Positions 8,674-18,698 of a DNA stretch of 64,000 bases are shown one piece after another (the first letter of the stretch is position 1; every line of letters starts with the position of its first letter). The position numbers and the translations under genes were made by a program. Source of the DNA: Dyadobacter sp. LHD-138 (lineage in GTDB: Bacteria; Bacteroidota; Bacteroidia; Cytophagales; Spirosomataceae); contig NZ_JAVFVU010000022.1 of assembly GCF_030929615.1 (NCBI RefSeq), positions 62,001 to 126,000 on the forward strand, written 5' to 3'. The notes under the pieces are model-generated. The model was not told where the DNA came from and ran no database searches. It saw nothing but the letters and a program-made list of their open reading frames with translations.

Positions 8674-10254
8674 TTAGTACCCTGGATTTTGTTTGAGATT
8701 TGTGTTCTTGTCAAGTTCGGCCTGCGGAATAGGGAACAGGGCACGTTGTCCGGTTTGCGGGCGGTGGTTAAACCACTTTTTCGTCTCATAAACACCAAAG
8801 CGGATCAGGTCCTGACGGCGGTGCGCTTCGGCGGCAAATTCCCATCCCAGTTCGTCCATAAATCTTCCAAACTTGATGTCATCTCCTCCCTGACGTTCCG
8901 TGATGCTTCCGTCCGTTGCCTGGTAGCCGTAGTTGTAGCGGCTTCCTTTTACCAGATCTGCACCCGTTACGGTTGCTTTTGCAGGATTGTTTTTAAATGC
9001 ACGTTTACGGACGTCGGTCACAATTACGGCGGCTTCATCCGCTTTGCCGGTTCTTAAAAGCGCCTCTGCTTTAATCATCAGCACGTCCGCATAACGCAGG
9101 AAAGGAAAATCATTGTCCAGACTATTGGTTGCATTGGGTTTGATCTTGTACTTCCCGATCCGGTATCCGTCCGTCGAAGCGGTTTTTTCCATACCCGGAA
9201 CGGATTTGGAATAGGTGATCACGACCGCACCCGTTGTGCTGCTTTTCTGCGGACCCATAATCCAGGTGTCGGTCAGGCGGCTGTCTTCCGTGTCATAACT
9301 GTCGATGAATTGCGGCACGGCGCAGTTACCGCCCCATGGACCGGTGTTGAGTGGATATACGCTTCTGCTCAGTGGGTCCAGCGTTTTCATATGGATCTGG
9401 TTGCCGGTACCATAAATCTCGTCGTAAGGTATGGCGAAAATGATTTCTTTGGAATTGAAATTCGTCCAGGTAAATACATCCGAGTAATTTGCGTCCAGCA
9501 CGTATTTCCCGCTTTTGATTACCTCATCGGCCTGTTCAATGGCTTTTGCCCACTGCGGTGTTCCTGTGTAAACCTCAGCATTCAAATAAATTTTTGCCAG
9601 TAAAGCCTTGGCACCCCATTTGTTCAGCTGCCCATAAGTTGTCGATGCATTTTCGCTTAAAAACGGCATGGCATCGGTCAGTTCCTTGACAATGAAATCG
9701 TAGACGTCCTTTCTCGTGCTTTGTTTTGGCAGGTTGACATCTTTGAAATCGGTAACGATCGGGACATTGCCGTGGTTATCCAACAGCAGATAATAAGCCA
9801 ATGCTCTGACCGCTTTAAGTTCCGCTTCGATCTCTTGTTTGCCGGTTGTCAATGGAATTTCACCGTCTGCGATCTGCGATAAAACCCGGTTGGCGGTGGT
9901 GATACTGCGGAAAGAACTTTGCCACGCGTTTTCCGGCTGCCATTGCAAGGACGTCCAGGTGTGCTGGTGCATCCGGCGGTAGGTACCGGCATCGTCCCAG
10001 CCATTCGGACGGACCGGGGTGATGATCGCATCGGCAGATTCTTCCTGTAAGTCGAAGTAACCCTGCCAGCCGAGCATCAGTCCGCGTAAAGAAGAATAAA
10101 CGGGAGCCACAATAGCGGGAAGATCTTTTTCGGTAGGCTGATAGTTACTGGCAAGCACCTCCGAGTAAACTTCCTCTTTAAGATCGGTACAGGACAAAGT
10201 GGCCGCGCCCATCAGGGATGCCAGCAAAATATATCGGGTGTTTTTATTTTTCAT
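8674..10254 (-). CDS. RagB/SusD family outer-membrane lipoprotein
   Basis: SusD-type surface lipoprotein, 526 aa, that captures a nutrient and hands it to the partner SusC channel. The signal peptide ends in a lipobox, LMGAATLSC, with the cysteine near residue 22. The SusD body follows with the usual early segment (NRVLSQIADGEIP), the TPR-like ELKAVRALAYYLLLDNHGNVP region, and the family ending LGWEFAAEAHRRQDLIRFG and FPIPQAELDKNTNLKQNPGY. It lies 21 bp after the susC gene, in the standard susC-susD order, and ends before a strong hairpin. No glycoside hydrolase sits beside the pair, so the ligand (glycan, peptide or other) is unknown. Confidence 0.95.
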   Translation of the reverse strand: MKNKNTRYILLASLMGAATLSCTDLKEEVYSEVLASNYQPTEKDLPAIVAPVYSSLRGLMLGWQGYFDLQEESADAIITPVRPNGWDDAGTYRRMHQHTWTSLQWQPENAWQSSFRSITTANRVLSQIADGEIPLTTGKQEIEAELKAVRALAYYLLLDNHGNVPIVTDFKDVNLPKQSTRKDVYDFIVKELTDAMPFLSENASTTYGQLNKWGAKALLAKIYLNAEVYTGTPQWAKAIEQADEVIKSGKYVLDANYSDVFTWTNFNSKEIIFAIPYDEIYGTGNQIHMKTLDPLSRSVYPLNTGPWGGNCAVPQFIDSYDTEDSRLTDTWIMGPQKSSTTGAVVITYSKSVPGMEKTASTDGYRIGKYKIKPNATNSLDNDFPFLRYADVLMIKAEALLRTGKADEAAVIVTDVRKRAFKNNPAKATVTGADLVKGSRYNYGYQATDGSITERQGGDDIKFGRFMDELGWEFAAEAHRRQDLIRFGVYETKKWFNHRPQTGQRALFPIPQAELDKNTNLKQNPGY

Positions 10255-10275
10255 CGTTTCAAAAAGTTATGTTGA

Positions 10276-13200
10276 TCAGAATGTTACACTAAGTCCTGCT
10301 GTGAAGGTGCGCGTCGTTGGATATTTGTCACGCTGGTCGCTGCCGGGAGCAAAACCGGTCATCGAAACACCCTCCGGATCTATACCGGTATAGCCGGTAA
10401 TGGTGATCAGGTTAAGTCCTGAAACAAATACGCGGGCATTTTTCATGCCTTTGATCAGGTTGGCAGGTAAAGTATAGCCAAACGTAACGTTGTCAATTTT
10501 CCAGTAATTGCCCTTTTCAATGTAGTTCGAAACATATACAAGATCGTTGTTCAGTACCTTTCCGCCAATTGGGTCGTAAGCGGTGCTCAGCATGTTGTAA
10601 GCCTTGTTTTTCGGGTTATTGTAAAACATGCTCTGGAAATTCAGAATGTCAAAACCGAATGCACCGCGCATGTTTACGGCCAGATCGAAGTTTTTATATC
10701 GTACCGAATTATTCCAGCCCAGAATATGCTTGGGAATTCCGTTACCATAATACTGGCGGTCTTCCGGCTTGGCATCCGCAATCGAAATTACTTTTCCGTC
10801 TTTATTTTCTATCAGCCATCCGCCTTTTTCGTCAAGCCCTACACTTTTCAGTACAAAGAAACGTCCGATTGGTTCACCCACTTTGACGCGGTGTGTGCTA
10901 ACCTGAATTGGCTCACCGGTATAACCGGCATCAAAGAAGTCATTGGCAGCTTCAAACTGATCGTTGGAAAGGCTTACCAGCTTATTGCGATTTGTCGAAT
11001 ACGTAAAACCTGAATTCCATTGCAATTTGGTGGTCTGAATCGGGACAACGTTCAGAAGCACTTCCAGCCCCTGGTTTTCCATGGTTCCGGCGTTGATCAG
11101 CATGGAATTGGTCAGGTAGGGAGGAACCGGCACGGGGAAATTGTACAGCAGATCCTTCACTTTACGGCTGTAAAAATCAACCGAACCATTGATCCTGTTT
11201 TTCAGGAAACCAAAATCAACACCGGCGTTGATCTCCTCTTTTTTCTCCCAGCGTAAGTCCGGGTTGAAATTTCGCGCAGGGATGAATCCCGGAACCCATT
11301 TTCCTCCGATAAAAGCACCCTGGCTGCGGTCGAAGTTATAACTGATCTGCGACATATACGGATTGTTGGCAATTGTACCCGTGACACCAAAACCTGCACG
11401 CAGTTTAATTTCTGAAACGCCTGTCAGGCTTTCCATGAATTTTTCCTTGCTGATACGCCAGCCAACCGACGCAGCCGGGAATGTTCCCCATTGGTTATTA
11501 AACCCAAACCGGGATGAGCCTTCGCGGCGCACGCTGGCCATGAAAAGATACTTTTCATCCAGACTGTAAGTAAGCCGACCGAAGAAACCGGCCAGTTGCC
11601 ATTTGTTTTTGTTGCTGCTCATCACAGCCTGGCCTTTTTGCAGAGCGCCGCCTGCACCCAGGTTGTTCCAGTCGTAAGCGTCTGTTGGAAAATCCCAGTT
11701 GCTGGCAGAGAAGGTTTCATACGTCGCATCCTGCCAGCTATACCCGCCCAACAAGGTAAAACGATGTTTACCGAAGGATTTGGCATAATTTCCGGTGAAT
11801 TCCAGCAAATTTTGGTTGTTGGCATAGGTGTTTCGATACGCCGTGGCATTCTGGTTATTGAGCAACGTATTGGTGTGGTTGAAAGACGTGGAACCGCCTT
11901 CCAGGTTGCTGTTCTGCACATTGGACACAAGCAACTTGAAATTCAAATCGCTGATTGGTGCATAATCCAGGCTCCCGCTCATCCGCATTTCTTTGAATGA
12001 CGCATCATAATCCGATTCATAAATTCTGGAAACCGGATTTTCGTAAAAATAACCGTCCCGCTCCTGCCATTTACCGTTCTCTGTTTTTACCCGGTCTGTC
12101 GGGTTTCGGATCATGGCCTGACGGTAGATATAACCATAGGCTTCGTCGTTATTCTCCGGACCCGGGCTAACGGCACCTTTGGTCTTGGTCACGCGGTTGA
12201 TGATTTGCAGATTGGTTTTTAACTTATTGTTAAACATTGCATGGTTCAGGTCTGCACGGCCGGTAAATCTGTTCTGCCCTGATCTCAAAAAGATTCCTTC
12301 CCAGTTGCGATAGTTGACGGATCCGGTAAAATTCGTTGTGCTGTTTCCGCCAAAAAAAGTAAGGTTGTGGTTATGGCTCACCGGTTTTTGCATAATTTCC
12401 GAAAGCCAGTCGGTGTTGCCGCCGTAGTCTTTGTAGTCAATGCCCTCCTTGATTTTTTGACGATAATCGTCGCCCGTCAGTAATTTTGGTCGGCTGGCGA
12501 TGGTCTGGATATTGACGTAATTCGAGTATTCAATCGTTGACCGGGAACCTGTGCGGTTTCTCCGGGTCGTGATTAGAATGACCCCGCCTGTTGCCCTTGT
12601 CCCGTAAATCGCAGCCGCGGAGCCATCTTTTAAAACGTCTACCGATTCGATATCTTCGGGCGCCACGGTGTTTAAATCTCCCGGAATACCATCAATCAGG
12701 ATCAGGGGCGCTGATGTTCCGTTAATGGAGTTGATACCGCGCAGGTTGATTTGCGTATTCGAAGTAGGAGAGCCGCTTGGCGTGGTAATCCGCAAACCAG
12801 CTACTTTTCCCTGTATCAGCTGAGCGGCGTCGCGCACCGTCCCTTTGATGAAATCTTCACTTTTGACACTCGCCACAGAACTGGTTACATCACCTTTTTT
12901 CTGTGTTCCGTATCCGATGACCACCACTTCGGCAAGCTGTTTCTGGTCGGGATCGAGTGCAATGCTCAGGTTGCTTTGCGCGCCTACAACAATCTCCTGA
13001 CTGACATAACCAATGTAGCTCAAAATAAGCGTGGCATTTTCTCCGACTGTCAGTTTAAATTTTCCCTCGGCATCGGTGGAGGTCCCGGCTGTGTTGTTTC
13101 CCTTGATAATAACGGTCACGCCGGGCAATGGATTCTTGTCTTCGGAGGATACGACGGTACCGGTAATTTGCCGGTCTGCGCTAAAAGCGATGGCATTCCC

Positions 13201-13281
13201 GGAAAGGAAAAGCAGCAGTGTCATCAGGCCTGGCAGGTAGCCGGATAACGTTTTGATGTGTTTGGATAATTTTCTTCTCAT
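10276..13281 (-). CDS. SusC/RagA TonB-linked outer membrane protein
   Basis: TonB-dependent outer-membrane channel of the SusC/RagA class, 1001 aa. In order: signal peptide (hydrophobic to about residue 34), a carboxypeptidase-regulatory-like beta domain at about 40-110 (GTVVSSEDKNPLPGVTV), the plug domain with VVIGYGTQKKGDVTSSV and the GSAAAIYGTRATGGVI segment, and a 22-strand barrel ending in FTAGLSVTF. No STN signalling domain is present, in contrast to the SusC at 37407, so it is probably not linked to an anti-sigma factor. The upstream neighbour on the same strand is an S9 peptidase, but a 454-bp gap makes separate promoters likely. Confidence 0.95.
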   Translation of the reverse strand: MRRKLSKHIKTLSGYLPGLMTLLLFLSGNAIAFSADRQITGTVVSSEDKNPLPGVTVIIKGNNTAGTSTDAEGKFKLTVGENATLILSYIGYVSQEIVVGAQSNLSIALDPDQKQLAEVVVIGYGTQKKGDVTSSVASVKSEDFIKGTVRDAAQLIQGKVAGLRITTPSGSPTSNTQINLRGINSINGTSAPLILIDGIPGDLNTVAPEDIESVDVLKDGSAAAIYGTRATGGVILITTRRNRTGSRSTIEYSNYVNIQTIASRPKLLTGDDYRQKIKEGIDYKDYGGNTDWLSEIMQKPVSHNHNLTFFGGNSTTNFTGSVNYRNWEGIFLRSGQNRFTGRADLNHAMFNNKLKTNLQIINRVTKTKGAVSPGPENNDEAYGYIYRQAMIRNPTDRVKTENGKWQERDGYFYENPVSRIYESDYDASFKEMRMSGSLDYAPISDLNFKLLVSNVQNSNLEGGSTSFNHTNTLLNNQNATAYRNTYANNQNLLEFTGNYAKSFGKHRFTLLGGYSWQDATYETFSASNWDFPTDAYDWNNLGAGGALQKGQAVMSSNKNKWQLAGFFGRLTYSLDEKYLFMASVRREGSSRFGFNNQWGTFPAASVGWRISKEKFMESLTGVSEIKLRAGFGVTGTIANNPYMSQISYNFDRSQGAFIGGKWVPGFIPARNFNPDLRWEKKEEINAGVDFGFLKNRINGSVDFYSRKVKDLLYNFPVPVPPYLTNSMLINAGTMENQGLEVLLNVVPIQTTKLQWNSGFTYSTNRNKLVSLSNDQFEAANDFFDAGYTGEPIQVSTHRVKVGEPIGRFFVLKSVGLDEKGGWLIENKDGKVISIADAKPEDRQYYGNGIPKHILGWNNSVRYKNFDLAVNMRGAFGFDILNFQSMFYNNPKNKAYNMLSTAYDPIGGKVLNNDLVYVSNYIEKGNYWKIDNVTFGYTLPANLIKGMKNARVFVSGLNLITITGYTGIDPEGVSMTGFAPGSDQRDKYPTTRTFTAGLSVTF

Positions 13282-13735
13282 GTTCGTTGTTTTAGACGGT
13301 GGTAGTAATTTTAAGGCCGTTTGGGTAAAAAGTGCGTGTCCTGAAACTGAAATTCGGATCTGTTAGGGTGCTGTTTTTCTATTTTTTCATAGGCTGATCG
13401 TTTATGTTTAAAATCAGATTATTGTAGCTCATAATCCCTATCAGCGTTGCACTAGCCTCCGTACTTATTAATGCCCAGGAACAACGAGGGACTGCAGGCA
13501 AGCAGATCCGCTGCTGCACCTGAATAGGTTATCGTTTTTACTTGACGATATAGCTTATACGTTGTGCGCTTGTTTAACGATTTGATGTATGCATGCTCTT
13601 TTCATTTTCAGATTACGATGGTAAGTGTTTGAGTATATTACTGGCCTGGACAGATTTCTCCCGTTTGGAAATTACCGTCTGGTAAGCCATGAAAACCGTT
13701 TCCGGGTACACCACGATGTTTATTCCCGTCGGGAA
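13282..13735. other. Upstream region of the susCD operon
   Basis: 454 bp with no open frame worth calling. It should carry the susC promoter (minus). The only structure I find is a short perfect palindrome ATTCCCG-t-CGGGAAT at 13722-13736, which overlaps the stop codon of the S9 peptidase gene and could be a weak transcript end. Confidence 0.5.
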
Positions 13736-16039
13736 TTATATTCCTTTATTCCGGTTTGGAGGGCTGACTCCTAATAGTTTATTGACAAAAAAGTCCCGTT
13801 TCTTCCGTCGGCCATAAGGCCCGCCGTCACTGTGTCCCATGCCCGGAACGACCAGCAGTTCAAAGTCCTTGTTGGCTTTGATCAGCGCATCGGCGACCCG
13901 GTAGGTTGATTCCGGCGGCACATTGGTATCGGCTTCTCCTACGATCAGCAGCAAATCACCTTTGAGTTGCGCGGCATTCGTGATATTGGACTGTTGGTCG
14001 TAATGTTTGCCAACGGGATAACCCATCCACTGCTCATTCCACCATTGTTTGTCCACGCGGTTATCGTGACAGCCGCATGCAGAAACAGCCGCGTCGTAAA
14101 AACCCGATTGAAATAACAGCGCTCCCAGTGAATTTTGCCCGCCTGCCGACGTCCCATAGACCCCAACCCGGGTGGTATCGGCATGAGGGTATTTGGCTGC
14201 CAATGCCTTCATCCAGGCGATACGGTCCGGGAAACCTGCATCTGCCAGGTTTTTCCAACATACATCATGAAATGCTTTTGACCGGTTGGCCGTACCCATT
14301 CCGTCCATCTGCACGACAATAAAGCCAAGCTCAGCCATGCTTTGCATTTCGCCGTAATGTCTGAAAGCCTTGGGCACAAAGGAATCCTGCGGTCCTGCGT
14401 AAATGTTTTCGATAATCGGGTATTTCTTTTTTGGATCAAATTTGCTCGGACGATATACAATTCCCCATATATCCGTTTGGCCGTCCCGCCCTTTTGCTTT
14501 GAAAATCTCGGGCAATTTGAAACCCAAGGACAAATACTGTGCTATATCGGCCTGTTCGAGCTGCATGACCAGGGATGCATCCGAAGTTCTGCGCAGTTCC
14601 GTAACCGGCGGGCTTACCATGGTGGAATAGGTATCAATGTAGTAAGTCCGGTCCGGAGAAAACGTCAGCGTATGCATGGCTTTGGCATGGCTGGTAAGCT
14701 TCACCAAACCGGTTCCATCGAATTTAATCCTGTAATAATGAATATGATACGGATCTTCCTGTGGGTCCATACCATTGGCACGAAACCAGATTTCACGTTT
14801 TTGCGTATCAATGCTGTCAATGTCGCGAACAACCCATTCGCCTTTTGTAATCTGGTTTTTCTCTTTACCGGTAATTTCATCAACCAGGTAAAGATGCCGC
14901 CAGCCGTCCTTTTCGGAAGCCCAGATAATTTCATGCGTTGCTGGCTGGTAATGCGTGTAAATCAGGTTTTGATAAATAAAGGTATCCGTCTTTTCATCAA
15001 TAACCGGACGGGTATCACCGGTTGCCGCATCGACGTCAATAACCCTGAAACGCTGATGCCCCCGGTCTACTTTTTCGTAGGTGAAATGATTTTTATCTTC
15101 CTGCCGCCATCGGATGACCGGCGCGTTGAAGAAATCCGTCACTTCCGATTTTACTTTTACATTTTCTTTTGACTGAATATTAATAACATACATTTCATAC
15201 GTTGTGAACTCATCTCCGGGCTGGGCATATCCGCGCGTCCGTACTTCCCCGCGGGTGGTATTGGGCAGGGAGGAAAGCAAAATACTGATTTGCCGCTCTT
15301 CCTGAGGCGTAATGCGGTGACAAACAAGATAATCTCCTGTCGGAGACCAGCTTAATTCGCCATAAGGTTTCAAAGGATTTCCATCATACGTAAGCTGTAC
15401 TGCTTCTTTTTTGCCGGTTTCATTTAAATAGATATTGCCGTTTTTGACAAAAGCTTTACGCTTTCTGTCCGGCGAAATACTGTCAGCCCGGAATGGACGC
15501 CAACGGCTTGGCTGATAGGTCCAGCCCATGCTTTTGGGAGGCTCAACCGTTGGTTTGTCTACCTTTTTAGCCGTTTGATTTTCAGTGTTATAGGCGAACC
15601 AGCCGCCTTTTGCTTTAACAAAAATAATGTGCGCGGCGGGATCAAAACGCAGATCCTGCAACAGGAGTTTTGGCGCGGAATAACTTGTGTCGGCAGCCGT
15701 TGAAAGCGCTTTCGCGATATGTTCGTTATCAAAAGCCCTGGTCTTTTTTTCATCAACCGGATCTACATACATGTATTCGGTAAGGCTGTCTTTTAAAATA
15801 TTCCTGTACCAGAACGACTTCCCGTCGGCCTGCCAGCCAGGTTGAATGCCTGATTTAAGAACCGTGCCTTTCGACAGTGAATCCGATAATTCCATCCGTT
15901 TATAAGACGCGGCTATTTCGCTGGGAGAGGGTTTGTAGGAAGGTAGCTGGCTTTTTTGCCCATAAGTGTTTTTCTGACATATAATCAGTGAGGACAAAAA
16001 GAGTAGTGCAAGTTTGCCGTAATTTCTAAGGGGTTTCAT
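13736..16039 (-). CDS. S9 family peptidase (dipeptidyl-peptidase IV type), secreted
   Basis: Prolyl-oligopeptidase family serine peptidase, 767 aa. An N-terminal signal peptide (about residues 9-27) is followed by a DPP IV-type beta-propeller and, from about residue 530, an alpha/beta hydrolase domain. The nucleophile is S631 in YGTSAGGQ (family GxSxG), with the acid in GEADTNVPPES and the histidine in PGMGHSDGGPYG close to the C-terminus. Related enzymes remove dipeptides from peptide N-termini in the periplasm. It lies upstream of susC on the same strand; if functionally linked, the SusCD pair might import peptides, but the gap between them argues for caution. Confidence 0.93.
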   Translation of the reverse strand: MKPLRNYGKLALLFLSSLIICQKNTYGQKSQLPSYKPSPSEIAASYKRMELSDSLSKGTVLKSGIQPGWQADGKSFWYRNILKDSLTEYMYVDPVDEKKTRAFDNEHIAKALSTAADTSYSAPKLLLQDLRFDPAAHIIFVKAKGGWFAYNTENQTAKKVDKPTVEPPKSMGWTYQPSRWRPFRADSISPDRKRKAFVKNGNIYLNETGKKEAVQLTYDGNPLKPYGELSWSPTGDYLVCHRITPQEERQISILLSSLPNTTRGEVRTRGYAQPGDEFTTYEMYVINIQSKENVKVKSEVTDFFNAPVIRWRQEDKNHFTYEKVDRGHQRFRVIDVDAATGDTRPVIDEKTDTFIYQNLIYTHYQPATHEIIWASEKDGWRHLYLVDEITGKEKNQITKGEWVVRDIDSIDTQKREIWFRANGMDPQEDPYHIHYYRIKFDGTGLVKLTSHAKAMHTLTFSPDRTYYIDTYSTMVSPPVTELRRTSDASLVMQLEQADIAQYLSLGFKLPEIFKAKGRDGQTDIWGIVYRPSKFDPKKKYPIIENIYAGPQDSFVPKAFRHYGEMQSMAELGFIVVQMDGMGTANRSKAFHDVCWKNLADAGFPDRIAWMKALAAKYPHADTTRVGVYGTSAGGQNSLGALLFQSGFYDAAVSACGCHDNRVDKQWWNEQWMGYPVGKHYDQQSNITNAAQLKGDLLLIVGEADTNVPPESTYRVADALIKANKDFELLVVPGMGHSDGGPYGRRKKRDFFVNKLLGVSPPNRNKGI

Positions 16040-16821
16040 GACCGGTTGTTGAAAATTTTATACTTGATAAAGAGCAATACGAAATCATTCTGCCCTTTGG
16101 GCAGTTTAGGAAAGGGCATTTGATTGGTGACGTGAAGTGGTGTTATTCACCGGAATTTCGACGGCACGGGATAAATACAAAACTGAATGTTAACTTCTTA
16201 ACTATTTATTTTATCTGTTGGATTAAGTTAGGTGTAACTCATTGTTTATCAGTAAAATAATTTTAATTAGGCGACGGTGCTCCTGATGTGTATTTTCAGG
16301 TACTATCATTAAATTGAGTTTTTGTTATCTTTTTGTAAAATTACCGGTAACATCCAATACAAACTTTATTGTAATTAGCGACTGATTTACCGATATTAAC
16401 CTAAGTTGAACTCGGATTTGGCTTGTTGGCGAATTTGAAGCGTTTTATTCGGCAGTTTTACGAAATCGTGGAATAATAAGTAGGTGCTGTATAGGAACCT
16501 GTGGGAAGGGAGGCCGTTGGAAGTGAAAACCCGACAATTTGAGAGAAAACAAACCTTTCCGGCGGAAAACAACCGTAATTGATCAGGGCATTGTTGCCAT
16601 TGTTCTGTTTTTTCTTCAAAATATATTTTTCGGGAGGACCTCACCGAACCAGATATTGCTCCCGAATTTTCCGTTGAAATCCGGTTAATAGGGGATAGTA
16701 CATTTCATTTTATGAATATTTTTCTGAAAAACTCTGAGCGGATACAACCATTCAGCTGTCGAACGGCCTCTTTAGCGTGTTACGTTTAATCCTATTAGTG
16801 CTATGACAAGAACTAGTTTTT
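16040..16821. other. Long divergent intergenic region
   Basis: 782 bp between divergent genes. It holds a tight hairpin CTGCCC-ttt-GGGCAG at 16090-16104, just upstream of the S9 peptidase gene, and otherwise AT-rich sequence. An 82-codon minus-strand frame (16396-16644) shows no recognisable domain or signal and I do not call it, though it could be the relic of a lost gene. Confidence 0.5.
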
Positions 16822-17289
16822 ATGTCTAACCAGGACAATAACCCATTTTTTTCACAGTTAAAACCATCGATAGTATTTTCTGGCGTGTTTTTAATAGCGT
16901 TGTTTTTATATAATTTCTTAGTAAATATTTCTCCTTTCACTTGTCAGATGAGTAGTAGCGAATTCAAATATCACACGGGTCTGGTTAAGATAAATGAATA
17001 CCTTTTTCATTTACATAATGAATGTAAACGTGGGCAGTTTGACGTGGCCCAAAACACTTTTCTTGATTTACAGCAACATTGGCAACGGCAGGATGTATTG
17101 TTAAAGTCGATTCAGAATCAGCTGGTACGGAAATCATACTTCCCGTCGGACAGTCTACATCGGCTTGAAAAATTTCTTAACAATATCTACTTGTCCAGTT
17201 CGAATGGACATGACAGCACGCTTGTTATGAAGGAAATCCGGCGTATCAACAGCAGGATCGATCAGATGCAAAGTCTCTCCGGCCGCTAG
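16822..17289 (+). CDS. Hypothetical membrane-anchored protein
   Basis: A 155-residue protein with one hydrophobic segment at about residues 17-35 (SIVFSGVFLIALFLYNFLV), so it is probably an inner-membrane protein with most of the chain outside the cytoplasm. The rest is helical and rich in charged residues and glutamine, with heptad-like leucine spacing in LQQHWQRQDVLLKSIQNQLV. No family recognised. ATG start. A perfect hairpin straddles its stop codon. Nothing in the context suggests a function: the gene faces a convergent SDR. Confidence 0.65.
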   Translation: MSNQDNNPFFSQLKPSIVFSGVFLIALFLYNFLVNISPFTCQMSSSEFKYHTGLVKINEYLFHLHNECKRGQFDVAQNTFLDLQQHWQRQDVLLKSIQNQLVRKSYFPSDSLHRLEKFLNNIYLSSSNGHDSTLVMKEIRRINSRIDQMQSLSGR

Positions 17290-17303
17290 ACCTGCCGGAG
17301 AGA
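17274..17303 (+). terminator. Hairpin over the stop codon of the 155-aa gene
   Basis: Perfect 10-bp stem TCTCTCCGGC (17274-17283) / GCCGGAGAGA (17294-17303); the TAG stop (17287-17289) lies in the loop. No clear T-run follows, so it may be a terminator shared by the two convergent genes. Confidence 0.55.
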
Positions 17304-17315
17304 AGGCCTTGCATT

Positions 17316-18056
17316 TTATGACAAACTATTGATTTTTTTGAAAGCAAATTTTGGTGCAATCTTTGATAAAAAGTATAGCAGTTTTACTGCGCCTATTCTT
17401 ATTTCGTCCGGATTTTTTTCTAGTTTGCTGATCATTTCTTCCACGGCTCTTTGCGGGCTAATTGCCATTTTTGGTGTATTGCCTTTGTGCCAGGGTGTGT
17501 CTACAACCGGGAATAACACTTCGATAATTTTAACGGGCTCATTTCGCAACTGGTGGCGCAATACCTGCGAAAATGAATGCAGGGCTGCCTTGGTGGCGTT
17601 GTAGAACAGATAATCTGCCCGGGGTGTATAAACCAGTCCGGTCGTGATGTTGATGATTTTGGCGTTGGGGTGTTTCAGAAGAACCGGGTATAACATATGT
17701 GCCAGACTGGCGGGGGCCAGCAAATTCGTAGCGATTTCCGTAGCAAATTTTTCATGCAGATTGGTTTCTTCTGCAAAATTTGTTCGATGAACAACGGCGG
17801 CATTGTTTATTAAAATGTTCAAATCAGAATGCCCGGTAACAAGCCAGTCAGCCATGTGCTGTAAGGCCTCCGGATTGGATATGTCACATTGATAAATGAT
17901 CAGTTCAGGCAATAGCTTTTTCGCCGTGTGAAGTTTTTCCAGAGAACGGGAGCAAATGATTACGCGGTTTTTACTGGCAATAAATTGTCTTGCCATTTCC
18001 AGTCCGATTCCTGAACTGCCGCCGGTAATCAGTATTGTGTTGTTTGTGAGAGCCAT
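17316..18056 (-). CDS. Short-chain dehydrogenase/reductase (SDR)
   Basis: Classical SDR of 246 aa with a Rossmann fold: cofactor-binding TGGSSGIG at residues 10-17, the NNAA segment in LINNAAVVHR, and the catalytic YNATK (Y-x3-K) pair near residue 151. The arrangement resembles DltE-type oxidoreductases, but the substrate is not predictable. It is last in a minus-strand series LacI, Crp-like, SDR, separated from the Crp-like gene by 65 bp, so it is a candidate target of that regulator. Confidence 0.92.
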   Translation of the reverse strand: MALTNNTILITGGSSGIGLEMARQFIASKNRVIICSRSLEKLHTAKKLLPELIIYQCDISNPEALQHMADWLVTGHSDLNILINNAAVVHRTNFAEETNLHEKFATEIATNLLAPASLAHMLYPVLLKHPNAKIINITTGLVYTPRADYLFYNATKAALHSFSQVLRHQLRNEPVKIIEVLFPVVDTPWHKGNTPKMAISPQRAVEEMISKLEKNPDEIRIGAVKLLYFLSKIAPKFAFKKINSLS

Positions 18057-18121
18057 AATGTTTTAAGTTGACATGATGGCTCAAAAGTATAGAGGCGATT
18101 GAAGGATCGGATTGACCTATG

Positions 18122-18697
18122 TTAACCCTGCAATTTTTTTCTGATCCTGCTGAGTGATTCGGGTTTTATACCCAGATAAGATGCTATCATTTGCTGGGTG
18201 ATGCGGCTTTCCAGACCGGGGAATTCCGTCAGGAAGTTTTTGTAACGGGTTTCAGCGTCGAGCATGAGGAGGTCTCTTTCCCGCTTTTCTTTCAAACAAT
18301 AACCTTTTTCCAGGGCGGCGATCAGAAATTTGTCCCATCTGGTATTCGTCTTTTGAAGCTCCAGCCAGCTTTGGTAATTCACTTCCAGGATTTCAGCATC
18401 TTCAATGGCCTGGATAAAAAAATGAGAGGGCTTTTGGTAAAGCATCGAGGAGTAGGATACAAGCAGGTTATGTTCCGTGATTATGGATTTTGTAAATTCA
18501 TTTCCCTTACTGTCGATGTAGACGTACCTGAAAAGGCCGCTCAGCAGAAAGGCAAATTTTGTAGGAATCTGGCCTTCGGCAACGTAAAAGCTTCCGTTGG
18601 TTATATTCCTTACTTTTGAAATTTCTAGTAATTCAGCATATTCCCTCTCCTGAATCTGCATGCTTTTGAAAAGTTCTCGGTCGTTATACGCATTCAT
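18122..18697 (-). CDS. Crp/Fnr family transcriptional regulator
   Basis: A 191-residue regulator with an N-terminal cyclic-nucleotide-type beta-barrel (VAEGQIPTKFAFLLSGLFRYVYI, about residues 38-60) and a C-terminal helix-turn-helix (ITQQMIASYLGIKPESLSRI, about 164-183). Like most Bacteroidota Crp-like proteins it lacks the residues that mark a genuine cAMP pocket, so its ligand is unknown. The start codon lies one base after the stop of the LacI gene, indicating translational coupling. The SDR gene follows. Confidence 0.9.
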   Translation of the reverse strand: MNAYNDRELFKSMQIQEREYAELLEISKVRNITNGSFYVAEGQIPTKFAFLLSGLFRYVYIDSKGNEFTKSIITEHNLLVSYSSMLYQKPSHFFIQAIEDAEILEVNYQSWLELQKTNTRWDKFLIAALEKGYCLKEKRERDLLMLDAETRYKNFLTEFPGLESRITQQMIASYLGIKPESLSRIRKKLQG

Positions 18698-18698
18698 T

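Noticed and set aside
13736-16039. S9 peptidase as part of the susCD operon
   Set aside because: A 454-bp gap with a short palindrome at the stop codon makes a single transcript unlikely; functional linkage remains possible.
16396-16644. 82-codon minus-strand frame in the long divergent gap
   Set aside because: No recognisable domain; considered as a transposon or gene relic but there are no terminal repeats or transposase motifs to support this.
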